Assembly: GCA_017962085.1 (NCBI GenBank) | Contig: JAGCWA010000017.1 | Coordinates: 1 to 64,000 of the forward strand | Reading direction: 5' to 3' | Length of the DNA stretch: 64,000 nt | Origin: Paludibacteraceae bacterium | Lineage (GTDB): Bacteria; Bacteroidota; Bacteroidia; Bacteroidales; Paludibacteraceae | In this document: in pieces, positions 9,201 through 17,462 of the stretch | Position numbering within the stretch: position 1 is the first letter of the stretch | Layout of the letters: the number at the start of each line of letters is the position of its first letter | Program-made: the position numbers and the translations under genes | The notes under the pieces: model-generated | The model's input: the letters and a program-made list of their open reading frames with translations, nothing else | Told to the model about the DNA's origin: nothing | Databases searched by the model: none

Positions 9201-9588
9201 CCAACTATCGAAAGTGGTGATCGGCTCCGAGGTGAAGAATATCCAGCAAGGGGCATTCTATGAATCGGCGGTGAAGGACGCCTACGTTAAGGCGACAACT
9301 CCACCAAGCATTGCCAGCTATCTCTTCTCGTCCCATCCGACTATCCATGTCTATGCCGAATCGCTTGCCGATTATGAGGCATCCGGCTGGGCGGAATACG
9401 GCACGTTGGTGGGAGATCTGGACGACTCTATCTTCACCGAGCCGACACAGGTGCAGCAACCGATCAGCGACGTGACGAACACTTTGGAGGATAATATCCT
9501 CTATGACCTATTCGGACGTAGGGTGGTGAACCGACGCTATTCGACGCTATACCTATGGAATGGCAAAAAAATCGTCTTGACGAAATAA
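6259..9588 (+). CDS. Secreted M60-like metallopeptidase flanked by BspA-type leucine-rich repeats
   Basis: 1109 residues with an N-terminal signal peptide (about residues 1-25). Residues 35-240 form an LRR_5/BspA-like block (LPQSVTKIYANAF, IPQNVESIGMDAF). The middle holds a peptidase M60/enhancin-like domain with zinc motif HECGHNNQQ near residue 565 and a downstream Glu in NLEGCTEVSNN. Residues 870-1060 repeat the N-terminal block almost module for module (both carry NGTDVxYLR and IVSGGDAYYE). The end, YDLFGRRVV...LYLWNGKKIVL, is the short C-terminal tail common in secreted Bacteroidales proteins. M60 enzymes generally act on glycoproteins such as mucins. The substrate here is an inference. 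A TonB-C gene follows after 43 bases. Confidence 0.85.
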   Translation: MKKLFTKITTTLFSVMACCAMDVWSMSTFHVEEAGSLSSLFSPGDKEVKITGSINGTDVKYLRQLIDEGSVTSLDLSEVAIVSGGDAYYENHRTRMNAIGEAMFTECSNLQYVVLPQSVTKIYANAFSHTGLKEVVIPQNVESIGMDAFAYCEALHTVVIGANVTSLAQGVFYSSSVKVAYVIPMYPPQIDNYLFSSEPDILVYSEMENTYKGSEWNEFGTIKGTLDEYYAQEKDPLLILRSKLGTYFKDAACTELRDEYAAMGDNDLSQAMKGSEIPDGIIAIALKIKNNDWDKYEKDFRIHDYAAYSDANYWNNLLMSSSGSYMGNPTGIYSADSETIYVFVDQDVPSDATLYFAGCVGNALISNAKAGTRLSKGVNIIDGRKDALYYIVYTADTRSMTKKLNEWPTLKIHVEGGVVNGYYDLARHNDAEYVELLGNATHELFTVKGAETLLNFRTSSYRELFPSSIDKDVIWFDSLTVWEKELMGICESVATGQRANPPYNLTGGESYFPIYYNNPNFAIEGDESDDGYANSTTYRTSYNSVDCISKTFDVSREDHDDWCAGHECGHNNQQAINLEGCTEVSNNLFSNVICFLDGRTTSKGLSLSTTMNDYVHHTPYFIRNVSSMMRMYYQLYLYYHQARKNTSFYPTLFQELRKDPLELWDNTNNSSLKFVRKVCEVAQEDLTDFFTVWGFFEPCSLTIDDYGVRSMEVLQEDIDRTLEEISQYPKKNREILFVEDRADYVLTTDFLTTPGEKRTGSEMVGLYANLGQFTDYISEVAEPSEYTYMQADSFYAMTGTGGIGFLVQDKEGKMLYASNTLSFCLPSSIGKDFSIYSVDADGTLHEVTKQEGGKEVVHLTEPGTLSDSLTSQAIKAVITGPLNGTDVQYLRKLINEGRLQSLDLSGATIVSGGDAYYEDHMTTTDMIGDDFFYECTKLVSVVLPQSVTTIGQQSFSHSSLLGAVIPDSVTTIGFDAFAYCDQLSKVVIGSEVKNIQQGAFYESAVKDAYVKATTPPSIASYLFSSHPTIHVYAESLADYEASGWAEYGTLVGDLDDSIFTEPTQVQQPISDVTNTLEDNILYDLFGRRVVNRRYSTLYLWNGKKIVLTK

Positions 9589-9631
9589 TCCATTGTTGGG
9601 GCGAATCAGCAAACAACTAAAACGGTCACAC

Positions 9632-10369
9632 ATGGCAAAAGGGAAATCATTATGCAAGCTTCTCAAAAAGATTCGGGAGCAGATCGCGGAGGCCAATGGC
9701 ATCGACTATTCTCCTAGAGAGTGTACGTTCGAGGGAGATTGCAAGGGCACATGTCCTGCATGTGAGCGGGAAGTGGGGTATCTCGAATCGCAGTTGAGTC
9801 TGAAGCGGAATATGGGCGTTCCTATCAAGATCATAGGTTTGTCGGTCGCTTTGGCATCAGGGGCGGCGTGCACTTCGGACCTGCCGAAGGCCTGTTCGTC
9901 GGATTCGGTGGATTATGTTGATGTTAATGGCGATATGGAACCTGATTCTGCTGATAATCAAATATATAGTGAAGAATCTCCGGACTCGTTTCCTTCAAGC
10001 CAATACAACGGAGATGAGGAAGAAGACATGGAAGGTGATATTATTATTAAAAAAACGGATAAGGAAGCTCAGTTTCCGGGAGGCAATGAATTCTTAAAAT
10101 CTTTCCTTAAAAAGAACGTATATTATCCACAGGAAGCAATAGAAAAGGGGATCGAAGGTAGGGTTGTTGTTTCATTTGTGGTGGATAAACATGGCCACAT
10201 TTCGAATGTGGAGGTTGTCCAATCTGCTGATCCGCTGTTGGATACGGAGGCGGTGAGGGTGGTCCGATCAATGCCTAAATGGATTCCAGCGGAAATGGAT
10301 GGGAAGGCGGTTCGGTCTATCTTTTTTTTACCAGTTAATTTTAGCTTATCGAATGAATCTGAAAATTAA
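9632..10369 (+). CDS. Cys-cluster protein with TonB C-terminal domain
   Basis: 245 residues from the ATG at 9632. Residues 7-53 carry five cysteines with spacing C-x22-C-x5-C-x3-C-x2-C (ending GTCPACE), the same module found at the start of the two OmpA proteins at 58709 and 59466. A hydrophobic stretch (residues 66-80, IKIIGLSVALASGAAC) follows, then a low-complexity acidic linker. The TonB C-terminal domain spans about 148-243 (QFPGGNEFLKSFLKKNVYYP...VRSMPKWIPAEMDGK). Topology is inferred as cytosolic Cys cluster, one membrane span, periplasmic TonB-C. The SGAAC could also be a lipobox. No ExbBD genes are near. It probably energises or links outer-membrane proteins, but the partner is unknown. 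Confidence 0.75.
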   Translation: MAKGKSLCKLLKKIREQIAEANGIDYSPRECTFEGDCKGTCPACEREVGYLESQLSLKRNMGVPIKIIGLSVALASGAACTSDLPKACSSDSVDYVDVNGDMEPDSADNQIYSEESPDSFPSSQYNGDEEEDMEGDIIIKKTDKEAQFPGGNEFLKSFLKKNVYYPQEAIEKGIEGRVVVSFVVDKHGHISNVEVVQSADPLLDTEAVRVVRSMPKWIPAEMDGKAVRSIFFLPVNFSLSNESEN

Positions 10370-10394
10370 GGTCTAAATATTTGTACGTGACAAG

Positions 10395-10877
10395 ATGGAA
10401 TCATTATTGCTAAAGAACATATGTTTGTCTGTAATCCTGGCAATGGGAACGCTCTGTTATGCGGAACCATTCGTGGCAGATACAACGAAGAGGGTATCTC
10501 CGCAATCGCCCAATGATAACATCGCCCTGCGGAAAGATTCCGATAGTGCGGTGATTAGGGAGGATAGCGTTTATCGACATGTGGATAAAAAGGCCCAATT
10601 CCCGGGAGGCCCTGATTCTTTGAAATCTTTCATGGAAAGGAACCTTATTCTTCCTCCTTTGCTGGAATGTTATCAAGGGTCGGTTTTCGTTCGATTCATA
10701 GTAGAGAAGGATGGTTCTATTTCGGATGTGAAGGTTATACGATCTCTGGAACCTCTGATAGATGACGAAGCGGTGAGGGTGGTCCGATCAATGCCTAAAT
10801 GGATTCCGGCGGAAAAGGATGGGAAGGCGGTTCGGTATCGCTTTATGTTGCCGGTTAAATTTGGATTATATCGATAG
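10395..10877 (+). CDS. Secreted TonB C-terminal domain protein
   Basis: 160 residues: signal peptide (MESLLLKNICLSVILAMGTLCYA), a short Ser/Asp-rich linker, and a TonB C-terminal domain from about residue 65 (KAQFPGGPDSLKSFMERN) to the end. It lacks the five-Cys module and the membrane span of its upstream neighbour, so it would be a free periplasmic TonB-C domain or an anchored fragment. Its last third is nearly identical in DNA to the neighbour while the first part has diverged, indicating tandem duplication followed by local gene conversion. It starts 25 bases after the preceding stop, so the two are likely co-transcribed. Confidence 0.75.
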   Translation: MESLLLKNICLSVILAMGTLCYAEPFVADTTKRVSPQSPNDNIALRKDSDSAVIREDSVYRHVDKKAQFPGGPDSLKSFMERNLILPPLLECYQGSVFVRFIVEKDGSISDVKVIRSLEPLIDDEAVRVVRSMPKWIPAEKDGKAVRYRFMLPVKFGLYR

Positions 10878-10911
10878 GGAGACGAAGGCCTATTTATTAT
10901 AGAAAATTCAC

Positions 10912-10989
10912 TTATCTCGATAAAAATGTAGTTCGTTCACACTTTTATCGAGATAAAAATGTAGTTCGTTCACACTTTTATCGAGATAA
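10912..10989 (+). promoter_or_regulatory. Three phased palindromic operators ahead of the DUF4143 ATPase
   Basis: TTATCTCGATAA at 10912-10923 and TTATCGAGATAA at 10945-10956 and 10978-10989 are spaced by exactly 33 bases, three helical turns. The first is the reverse complement of the other two. The sequence between them (AAATGTAGTTCGTTCACACT) is also repeated. The last site sits near the expected -33 position of a promoter whose -7 box, TATACTTG, is at 11013-11020. This arrangement looks like cooperative repressor binding, although the binding protein is not identified. Confidence 0.6.
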
Positions 10990-11046
10990 TTTTATTATAG
11001 AAATTTTTTTTGTATACTTGCAGTCTGAAATACTATAACAATCAAT

Positions 11047-12363
11047 ATGAAACGGACTGCGATACAACAACTTTATGAATGGAAAAACCAGAAGAAACGC
11101 AAGCCCCTTATTATGCGTGGCGCCAGACAGGTCGGCAAAACATGGATGATGAGGGAGTTTGGGAAGGAAGCTTTTGCGGAAACCATTTACATAAATTTTG
11201 AAAATGAACCACGTTTCAAGAGCCTTTTCATACAAGACTACAACACAGAACGTATTCTTTCCATCCTACAAATTTATCATGGGAAGAGGATAGATCCAGC
11301 CGATACGCTAATCATCTTTGACGAAATACAAGCTGCGGAGGGAGGTATCACGTCCCTAAAATACTTCGCTGAAGACGCCCCGCAGTACGCTATTATAGCG
11401 GCTGGGTCGTTGTTAGGTATTTCACTACATCATCAATTATCCTTTCCTGTTGGTAAGGTCTCGTTCCTTGACTTACATCCGATGTCATTTGAGGAATTTC
11501 TTATGGCAAATGGAAAGGAACTTTTGGTGGAAACGATGAAGAATCAACAATGGGAAGTGTTACAACCGTTTCACCAAGAATTGCTTGATCTGTTGCGGAC
11601 ATATCTATTCGTAGGGGGAATGCCAGAGGTGGTACAGAAGTGGGTCGACACACATAATTTTCATGAGGTACGGAATATACAACATGAAATATTACATTCC
11701 TATCAAGCAGATTTTTCCAAACATGCTCCGAGAGAACAATTACCTCGTATGGAGATGGTGTGGGATAGCCTTCCTTCTCAATTAAGCAAGGAAAACAAAA
11801 AGTTTGTGTACGGTATTATCCGGGAAGGAGCTCGCGCCAAGGATTTTGAATTGGCTATAATGTGGCTATGTGATTGCGGATTGATATTGCGGTCTCATCG
11901 TGTGAGTGCGCCAAGAATGCCGCTTAAGGCTTATCAAGATATGCAGGTCTTCAAACTTTATATGCTGGATGTAGGATTACTGTCCGCCTCGGTTGGATTA
12001 GATGCCAAGACACTGATTGATGGTAATGCCATCTTCACAGAATTCAAGGGGGCACTGACGGAACAATACGTTATGCAAGAGTTAACCACCTTGCAACCTG
12101 ATTATGTAGGTTATTGGACCAATGAACGAAGTACTTCAGAGGTGGATTTTATCCTGCAACAATATGGCTATGTAATCCCTATAGAAGTGAAATCAGGAGA
12201 AAATCTGCGTTCCCGTAGTTTCACCCTTTTCTGCAGGACTTACACGCCTGAGAGGGCAATCAAAACTTCCCCCCTACCATATCATGCTGATGAAAAGATT
12301 CATAATGTGCCGTTGTATGGCTTGAAGACATTTTGCTCCTGCCTCAACAACCATATCCATTGA
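11047..12363 (+). CDS. AAA ATPase with DUF4143 domain
   Basis: 438 residues. The Walker A motif GARQVGKTW (about residues 24-32), Walker B LIIFDEIQ (about 93-100) and a sensor segment IIAAGSLLG define the AAA_14 ATPase. The C-terminal DUF4143 domain (about 200-370) ends with EVDFILQQYGYVIPIEVKSG, a PD-(D/E)xK-like arrangement (D...EVK) typical of the family. These proteins are common and multi-copy in Bacteroidota and archaea. Their role is not established, and links to mobile elements or stress have been proposed. It is flanked upstream by three palindromes and is convergent with the next gene, 19 bases apart. AT-rich relative to core genes. Confidence 0.88.
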   Translation: MKRTAIQQLYEWKNQKKRKPLIMRGARQVGKTWMMREFGKEAFAETIYINFENEPRFKSLFIQDYNTERILSILQIYHGKRIDPADTLIIFDEIQAAEGGITSLKYFAEDAPQYAIIAAGSLLGISLHHQLSFPVGKVSFLDLHPMSFEEFLMANGKELLVETMKNQQWEVLQPFHQELLDLLRTYLFVGGMPEVVQKWVDTHNFHEVRNIQHEILHSYQADFSKHAPREQLPRMEMVWDSLPSQLSKENKKFVYGIIREGARAKDFELAIMWLCDCGLILRSHRVSAPRMPLKAYQDMQVFKLYMLDVGLLSASVGLDAKTLIDGNAIFTEFKGALTEQYVMQELTTLQPDYVGYWTNERSTSEVDFILQQYGYVIPIEVKSGENLRSRSFTLFCRTYTPERAIKTSPLPYHADEKIHNVPLYGLKTFCSCLNNHIH

Positions 12364-12382
12364 TGCATGTATTCTATGTACC

Positions 12383-14485
12383 CTATGGCAACCTCCTCAC
12401 CATCCTCACACTGCCGTCGCTCATCTTCACAAGATTAATGCCTTGTTGCAATGAAGGGATTTGTATGCCTAACATCGAGTAGTAGGCGATTGGACAGGGC
12501 TCTTCGGAAGAATATGTCAATACGTTTGTGGCTTCCTCTATTAGTTCATATCCTGTGCGTTCGGATGTGATATGGATATTAAACACGAAGGTGGCCACCG
12601 CTGTTTTCCCTCCCTTCTGATATTTGATGGCTTGACGGATCGTATAGTTGGAACCGTTCGCCACCTTGCCCGGATATTGCCCAAGGGAGAACGTGAGGCT
12701 GTTGGCGTCGAACTCGCTGAAGACGTAGCCGGAGGCATAATCGCAACGGTTGCCGGAGGCGGAGAACCAATGTCCGTAACCATTCGCCGAGGAGGCGGAG
12801 TTGTTGATCACCCCGTTGGCATCGACCGCATAGAACATGGCATGTCCATCGGTTGGTCCCGAGCTTGTCCATTGCGTGAGAAGGGTACCCACTGCGGAGG
12901 CTTGCATCTGGAAGGCCGTTCCAAGGTTGGATGCCGCAGCTCCTTCCACCTTCAGGGTTATGCCTTGGTAAACGCTTGATGAGGCAGGGAAATATACGTC
13001 GTAGGAAAGCTCCACATCCTTGATCTCCTCCGTGTCGGAGATGTTAGCCGCTCCCCAAATGTTAGTGCCTTTGAATTCAACGGTATAGGGCCATTGGTCA
13101 TCGTTCGTGATCTCCTCGTCCCACTTATGCTGAATGTATGCGGAAGGAGAAGGCGAAATGACCAGGAACAGTTTCTTCACCCCTTCGGGCACCACGCAAC
13201 TCGCCACACCTTTCACCTCCGCATTGGCATCGGAACTGGTGCAATAGACCTCCTCGTCATAAAAATATCTCCTTGAACCATCCGCCATAAGCGCCACATA
13301 GCCTAAGTGAAAACCGCGGGATGAGTATTGGCTGAATGTATTATAAGCTGATACATTGGCGGTTACGAACCGTTCCCCGTTAAAATATTGTTTCGCGTCC
13401 CCTTTGGGAAGAGATGCGCCCTTCGCCAGTGAGGTGAAATCGACGGATACTTCAGTGCCCGCCTTCGGTACATTGAGCTGGATGATATTGAAGCCAGTGC
13501 TTTGCGGGCAACTGCTGTACGTCACCTGATACTTAGCTGCCCCGAGCGCAATGTAATCATAGCGGAGCGTGCCGATGTAATCATCCGCCTCATCCCGCAC
13601 ATTATCCATGTCCACCGTAGCCATCTTCATGGCATAAAGGAAATACTCCATATAGAGGTCGGAAGCATCCATGTTCATCATCTTCATAAAGCTCTCGTTC
13701 GGGTCCGCCCCATAACCAGGGTTGAAGCGCCACAGTTCACCTATGACATCGATACCATATTTTCCGGTGAGGTAATAGTGCCACCAATAAGACTGGTACC
13801 TGTGCCACTCGTGCGTCATCGCATAATTGTGGGTATTCATGAATAGATTCCAGCTCTGCTCCCACTTCAATGCGGGATAGGACTGGTTGGCCTGCCATTG
13901 GGCGGTCTGCTCCCAGAAGGTGGAACCGCTGCCGATGGCGGTCCGGAAGCCTGAATAACCTTTCAGGTCTGCATATACCTGATATTGAAAAGAGTGTCCA
14001 ACCTCATGAGCGACGGAATGTCCGACAGGCTTGCTGGTGCTTGGACTGAGCCAGAGGGCACCGATGACATCGTCATATCCGCCACCATAGCACATCCATT
14101 CGGTGGTATGGTTCAGTAGGACCATCATCTTGTATTTTGAGACATTAGAATTGCCTTCGTCACAGAAGCCTAGCTCATCAATGTTCTTGGCATAGAAGCC
14201 TTCGCATTTTTTCAGTAGGTCGTCAATATCCACCCGATAGGTTGAAGGCGCGTTCGTAGGGTTTGTATTGCCGTAATATTTGTCCCAATAAACAATGAAG
14301 TTATCACTCTCCTTCGAACGGGACTTGGACCATGTGTATTGGTTGTTGGGATCGTTCTCACTATAGATCATAGTGTCGGTCCGATTCTTCCACTCCCGGG
14401 GAATGTAAAGGCTCTTTTGCGCGAAAAGAGACACCGGGAAAAGGAAGGATGTCCATGCGAGGATTGCTATCGTAAGTGCTTTCAT
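12383..14485 (-). CDS. Secreted DUF6055-like metalloprotease-fold protein
   Basis: 700 residues with signal peptide MKALTIAILAWTSFLFPVSLFAQ. The N-terminal domain (about 35-330) carries a zinc-type motif HEVGHSFQYQ near residue 160 and downstream WEQTAQWQA, which resembles DUF6055 proteins and other gluzincins. A beta-rich middle (330-480) is followed by a domain around 490-660 similar to DUF4859 (VYFPASSSVYQGITLKVEG). The terminal YYSMLGIQIPSLQQGINLVK resembles the short sorting or anchoring tail of secreted Bacteroidales proteins. It is the second HExxH secreted protein in this stretch after the M60-like enzyme. Activity and substrate are unproven. Family names are from motif recognition only. 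Confidence 0.7.
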   Translation of the reverse strand: MKALTIAILAWTSFLFPVSLFAQKSLYIPREWKNRTDTMIYSENDPNNQYTWSKSRSKESDNFIVYWDKYYGNTNPTNAPSTYRVDIDDLLKKCEGFYAKNIDELGFCDEGNSNVSKYKMMVLLNHTTEWMCYGGGYDDVIGALWLSPSTSKPVGHSVAHEVGHSFQYQVYADLKGYSGFRTAIGSGSTFWEQTAQWQANQSYPALKWEQSWNLFMNTHNYAMTHEWHRYQSYWWHYYLTGKYGIDVIGELWRFNPGYGADPNESFMKMMNMDASDLYMEYFLYAMKMATVDMDNVRDEADDYIGTLRYDYIALGAAKYQVTYSSCPQSTGFNIIQLNVPKAGTEVSVDFTSLAKGASLPKGDAKQYFNGERFVTANVSAYNTFSQYSSRGFHLGYVALMADGSRRYFYDEEVYCTSSDANAEVKGVASCVVPEGVKKLFLVISPSPSAYIQHKWDEEITNDDQWPYTVEFKGTNIWGAANISDTEEIKDVELSYDVYFPASSSVYQGITLKVEGAAASNLGTAFQMQASAVGTLLTQWTSSGPTDGHAMFYAVDANGVINNSASSANGYGHWFSASGNRCDYASGYVFSEFDANSLTFSLGQYPGKVANGSNYTIRQAIKYQKGGKTAVATFVFNIHITSERTGYELIEEATNVLTYSSEEPCPIAYYSMLGIQIPSLQQGINLVKMSDGSVRMVRRLP

Positions 14486-14604
14486 GCCGATTCGTACTAC
14501 TATGGATAATTAATACAAGGAAGAGCCGCAACCCCTTTGCGAAGGATGTAAACGACTCACGTATGTAAAGTTATTATAAAAATGGAAATCTGCCAACTCA
14601 TCTT

Positions 14605-14639
14605 TGCAACTGGGTTGCAGAAATCATACTCTACTTTTG
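14605..14639 (+). promoter_or_regulatory. Promoter and palindromic operator of the metal efflux gene
   Basis: A perfect hexamer palindrome TGCAAC-TGG-GTTGCA (14605-14619) sits just upstream of the -7 box TACTTTTG (14632-14639), where a repressor would block polymerase. The downstream gene is a Cu/Zn efflux permease, so a metal-responsive regulator is a reasonable inference. The regulator gene is not in view. Confidence 0.4.
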
Positions 14640-14662
14640 TATCAAACAAAAAAGGATAAGTT

Positions 14663-16000
14663 ATGAGTGAGATTTTACATTTAATGAATGAGATGTCCCC
14701 CTATCTGTTGCTGGGATTTCTGCTTGCCGGGCTGATGCATGCCTTCATCCCTGGACGATTCTACACGAAGTATTTAGCGGACGACTCTTTCGGGTCTGTC
14801 CTCCGCGCCGCCTTGTTCGGCATACCGCTACCGCTATGTTCCTGCGGCGTCATACCGACCGCCATGTCCATCCGCAAGGAGGGCGCATCCAAGGGCGCTG
14901 TCACGTCGTTCCTGATCTCCACGCCTCAGACGGGTGTGGATTCCATCATCGCCACCTATAGCCTCATGGGATGGGCCTTCGCCATCATCCGTCCCATCGC
15001 GGCGCTGGTCACGGCCATCTTCGGCGGTTCCATGGTGAATATCTTCGCCAAGGAGAAGGCGGAGCATGCCCATTCAACGGAACACGCACATGAGGACTCC
15101 CACGCCTGTTGCCACGAAGAGTCGTGCGGTTGCGGCACACACTCCCATGAACACTCCTCCTTCGGTGAGAAGATAAAGGAGGCGCTGATCTATGCCTTCC
15201 AAGAGATGATGGAGGACATCGGCAAGTGGCTGATGATCGGACTCATCGTGGCGGGACTCATCACGGTGTTCGTGCCGGACGAGGCTTTCGCGGTCTTCAA
15301 GGGAAACACCTTCGCCTCCATGCTGCTGGTGATCTGCATCGCCATACCCATGTATCTCTGTGCGACGGGCTCCATACCGATCGCTGTGGCATTGATTCTG
15401 AAAGGACTCACGCCTGGTGCGGGACTGGTCTTGCTGATGGCGGGTCCGGCCTGTAACATGGCCTCCATCCTCGTCGTCCGCAAGGTGCTTGGCACACGTA
15501 CGCTGGTTACCTACCTCGCATCCATCATCGTAGGCTCCATCTGTTGCGGCATATTCATCGATTACCTGCAATTCCATGGTATCGTGGACTTCCTCTCAAA
15601 CCTTGTCGGCAGTGCCGCCTTGCACGAGGAGGGCGACTCCTGGTTCTCATGGGCATGCACGGCGGTGCTCATCCTCCTGCTGATCAATGCGCTCGTGTTG
15701 CCTAAGTTAGGAATCGGTCACCACCACGCCCATGCGCATTGCTGTTGCGGCGAAGAGGGTCATTGTGACCATGAGAAGGCGCACTCCTCCAACCACTCCC
15801 ACTACCACATCAAGGGAATGACTTGCAATCACTGCAGGGAGGCGGCGGAGAAGGCGTTGCGAGCTGTCGAGGGGGTCGTTTCCGTCACGGTGGACTTGGC
15901 CAGCGGAGAGGCGCATATCGAGGGCGACGCCAAGACGGAAGACCTGCGTCGGGCATTGGAGGAGATCGGCTTCGCACTACACGAGGAAGAAGCCATTTGA
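14663..16000 (+). CDS. SO_0444-type Cu/Zn efflux permease with C-terminal HMA domain
   Basis: 445 residues. It belongs to the DUF318/permease family, with about eight membrane segments in two blocks (residues 8-130 and 185-350), each with a conserved core (FGIPLPLCSCGVIPTA; CIAIPMYLCATGSIPIA). His/Cys-rich cytoplasmic loops lie near 132-172 (HAHEDSHACCHEESCGCGTHSHEH) and 353-385. The C-terminal heavy-metal-associated domain (about 388-440) contains GMTCNHC, the metal-binding CxxC. Together this matches the SO_0444 family Cu/Zn efflux transporters. It should export thiophilic metal ions across the inner membrane. A palindrome overlaps its promoter. It is followed by nudC on the same strand. 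Confidence 0.87.
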   Translation: MSEILHLMNEMSPYLLLGFLLAGLMHAFIPGRFYTKYLADDSFGSVLRAALFGIPLPLCSCGVIPTAMSIRKEGASKGAVTSFLISTPQTGVDSIIATYSLMGWAFAIIRPIAALVTAIFGGSMVNIFAKEKAEHAHSTEHAHEDSHACCHEESCGCGTHSHEHSSFGEKIKEALIYAFQEMMEDIGKWLMIGLIVAGLITVFVPDEAFAVFKGNTFASMLLVICIAIPMYLCATGSIPIAVALILKGLTPGAGLVLLMAGPACNMASILVVRKVLGTRTLVTYLASIIVGSICCGIFIDYLQFHGIVDFLSNLVGSAALHEEGDSWFSWACTAVLILLLINALVLPKLGIGHHHAHAHCCCGEEGHCDHEKAHSSNHSHYHIKGMTCNHCREAAEKALRAVEGVVSVTVDLASGEAHIEGDAKTEDLRRALEEIGFALHEEEAI

Positions 16001-16059
16001 GTATTCGATTCATTTGTCGTACATTTGTGTGGAAAATGAATCTCAGATGTTGGTAATGT

Positions 16060-16836
16060 ATGGCAATAATAGTGAATCCTAAGGAATCGGGTAGCGCATG
16101 TTTCGCATTGTCGGGAAAGAATCTCCTGCTAAAGGAGGGGGGAAAAGCTCTATCTTTCCATGACTTGTGCGAGTTGAAGGCTAAATTCGTTGAGGCTGAT
16201 TTCTTCGACGAGCCATCCTTCGGTGTCTGTGCGATAGACCTTGGCGAGGGGAAGGATTTCCCGGGGGGCTATGAGTTGAAGACGATCCGCCAATACTTCG
16301 CGGAGCATGCGGAGGAGGACTCCTTCCGTTTGGCCCGCGCCCGCGCGTTGCTCGCATGGCGCAGGGATTGGAAGTTCTGCGGCAAATGCGGCAGCCCCCT
16401 CCAGGATCATGCGGAACTCACCGCAAGGGAATGTCCCCACTGCGGGAAGGTCTACTTCCCCCGCATAGAGCCTTGCGTCATCGTGCTGGTGAACCGTGGC
16501 GACAAGATACTATTGGCCCGTCACATGCAACGCAACCAGGACATATACGCCTGCATCGCGGGCTTCATGGAGGTGGGCGAATCCGCCGAGCACGCTGTGC
16601 GCCGCGAGATCATGGAGGAGGTAGGCATAACGGTGAAGAACATACGCTACCGGGGCAGTCAGAGCTGGCCGTTCCCCGACCAACTGATGCTGGCCTTCAC
16701 CGCCGAATACGAGAGCGGAGAGATCAAACTGCAAAAGGATGAACTGTCGGATGCCCGCTGGTTCGACAGGGAGAATTGCCCGGCGAGCCCGCAACCAGGC
16801 TCTATCGCTTACAAACTGATTCACAATGAGATATAG
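16060..16836 (+). CDS. nudC: NAD(+) diphosphatase / NADH pyrophosphatase NudC
   Basis: 258 residues. It hydrolyses NAD(H) to NMN(H) and AMP and, in characterised relatives, removes NAD caps from RNA. The zinc ribbon is visible at about 108-130 (FCGKCGSP...CPHCGKVYFPR). The Nudix box GFMEVGESAEHAVRREIMEEVG is at about 168-190. The family-specific SQSWPFPDQLM (consensus SQPWPFPxS) follows at about 207. The N-terminal domain is short and divergent, as usual. It begins about 60 bases after the efflux gene and may share its transcript. Confidence 0.93.
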   Translation: MAIIVNPKESGSACFALSGKNLLLKEGGKALSFHDLCELKAKFVEADFFDEPSFGVCAIDLGEGKDFPGGYELKTIRQYFAEHAEEDSFRLARARALLAWRRDWKFCGKCGSPLQDHAELTARECPHCGKVYFPRIEPCVIVLVNRGDKILLARHMQRNQDIYACIAGFMEVGESAEHAVRREIMEEVGITVKNIRYRGSQSWPFPDQLMLAFTAEYESGEIKLQKDELSDARWFDRENCPASPQPGSIAYKLIHNEI

Positions 16837-16955
16837 GAAATGACCCATCTAAAGGCCTTCGATGATTTTTATCGTAAAAAACAATTATTTTTAGTATGTT
16901 TTTTTGATTAAGATTTGTAATTTTGAACATTAAAAAAACCAAAAATTACTAAGAA

Positions 16956-17390
16956 ATGAAACTTTTAGATGAATTCAAAGAGTTTGCCATGAAGGGCAAC
17001 GTCATCGACATGGCTGTCGGTGTGATTATTGGAGGTGCGTTCGGTAAGATCGTCTCCTCATTGGTTTCTGATATCTTCATGCCATTGGTCGGTTTGGCCG
17101 TGGGTGGTGTGGACTTTAGCGGTTTGTTCATCCAATTGGGTGGCGACCAGAAGTATGACACAATTGCGAAAGCCCAGGAGGCAGGTGTTGGAACATTAAA
17201 CTACGGAAACTTCCTGCAGGTTACATTCGACTTCCTGATCGTGGCAATCTGCATCTTTGCGTTCATCAAATTAATTAACGCCCTGAAGAGAAAGAAGGAG
17301 GAAGCCCCTGCCGCTCCTGCTCCTGCGCCAGAGCCAACAAAGGAGGAGATCCTGTTGACGGAGATCCGCGACTTGTTGAAGAACAAATAA
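16956..17390 (+). CDS. mscL: Large-conductance mechanosensitive channel MscL
   Basis: 144 residues. A homopentameric inner-membrane channel that opens under hypoosmotic shock. The N-terminal amphipathic helix and first membrane span ([37 protein letters not shown]) are the family signature. A periplasmic loop is followed by TM2 ([24 protein letters not shown], about 88-112), then a charged and Ala/Pro-rich linker and the C-terminal helix [17 protein letters not shown]. Length is normal. An AT-rich leader of about 120 bases precedes it, and a terminator follows. Confidence 0.96.
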   Translation: MKLLDEFKEFAMKGNVIDMAVGVIIGGAFGKIVSSLVSDIFMPLVGLAVGGVDFSGLFIQLGGDQKYDTIAKAQEAGVGTLNYGNFLQVTFDFLIVAICIFAFIKLINALKRKKEEAPAAPAPAPEPTKEEILLTEIRDLLKNK

Positions 17391-17410
17391 TCATAATGTC
17401 TATATAGAAT

Positions 17411-17443
17411 GAGGGAGGTCGTATAAGGCCTTCCTCGTTTTTT
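17411..17443 (+). terminator. Intrinsic terminator of mscL
   Basis: GAGGGAGGTC pairs with GGCCTTCCTC (two G-U pairs), followed by GTTTTTTG. It lies 20 bases after the mscL stop and 20 bases before argB. Confidence 0.75.
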
Positions 17444-17462
17444 GTTGTATAAGTTTTTTCGT

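Noticed and set aside
12572-12979. Plus-strand frame opposite the DUF6055-like gene
   Set aside because: It lies antisense to the coding C-terminus and has no promoter or family match.
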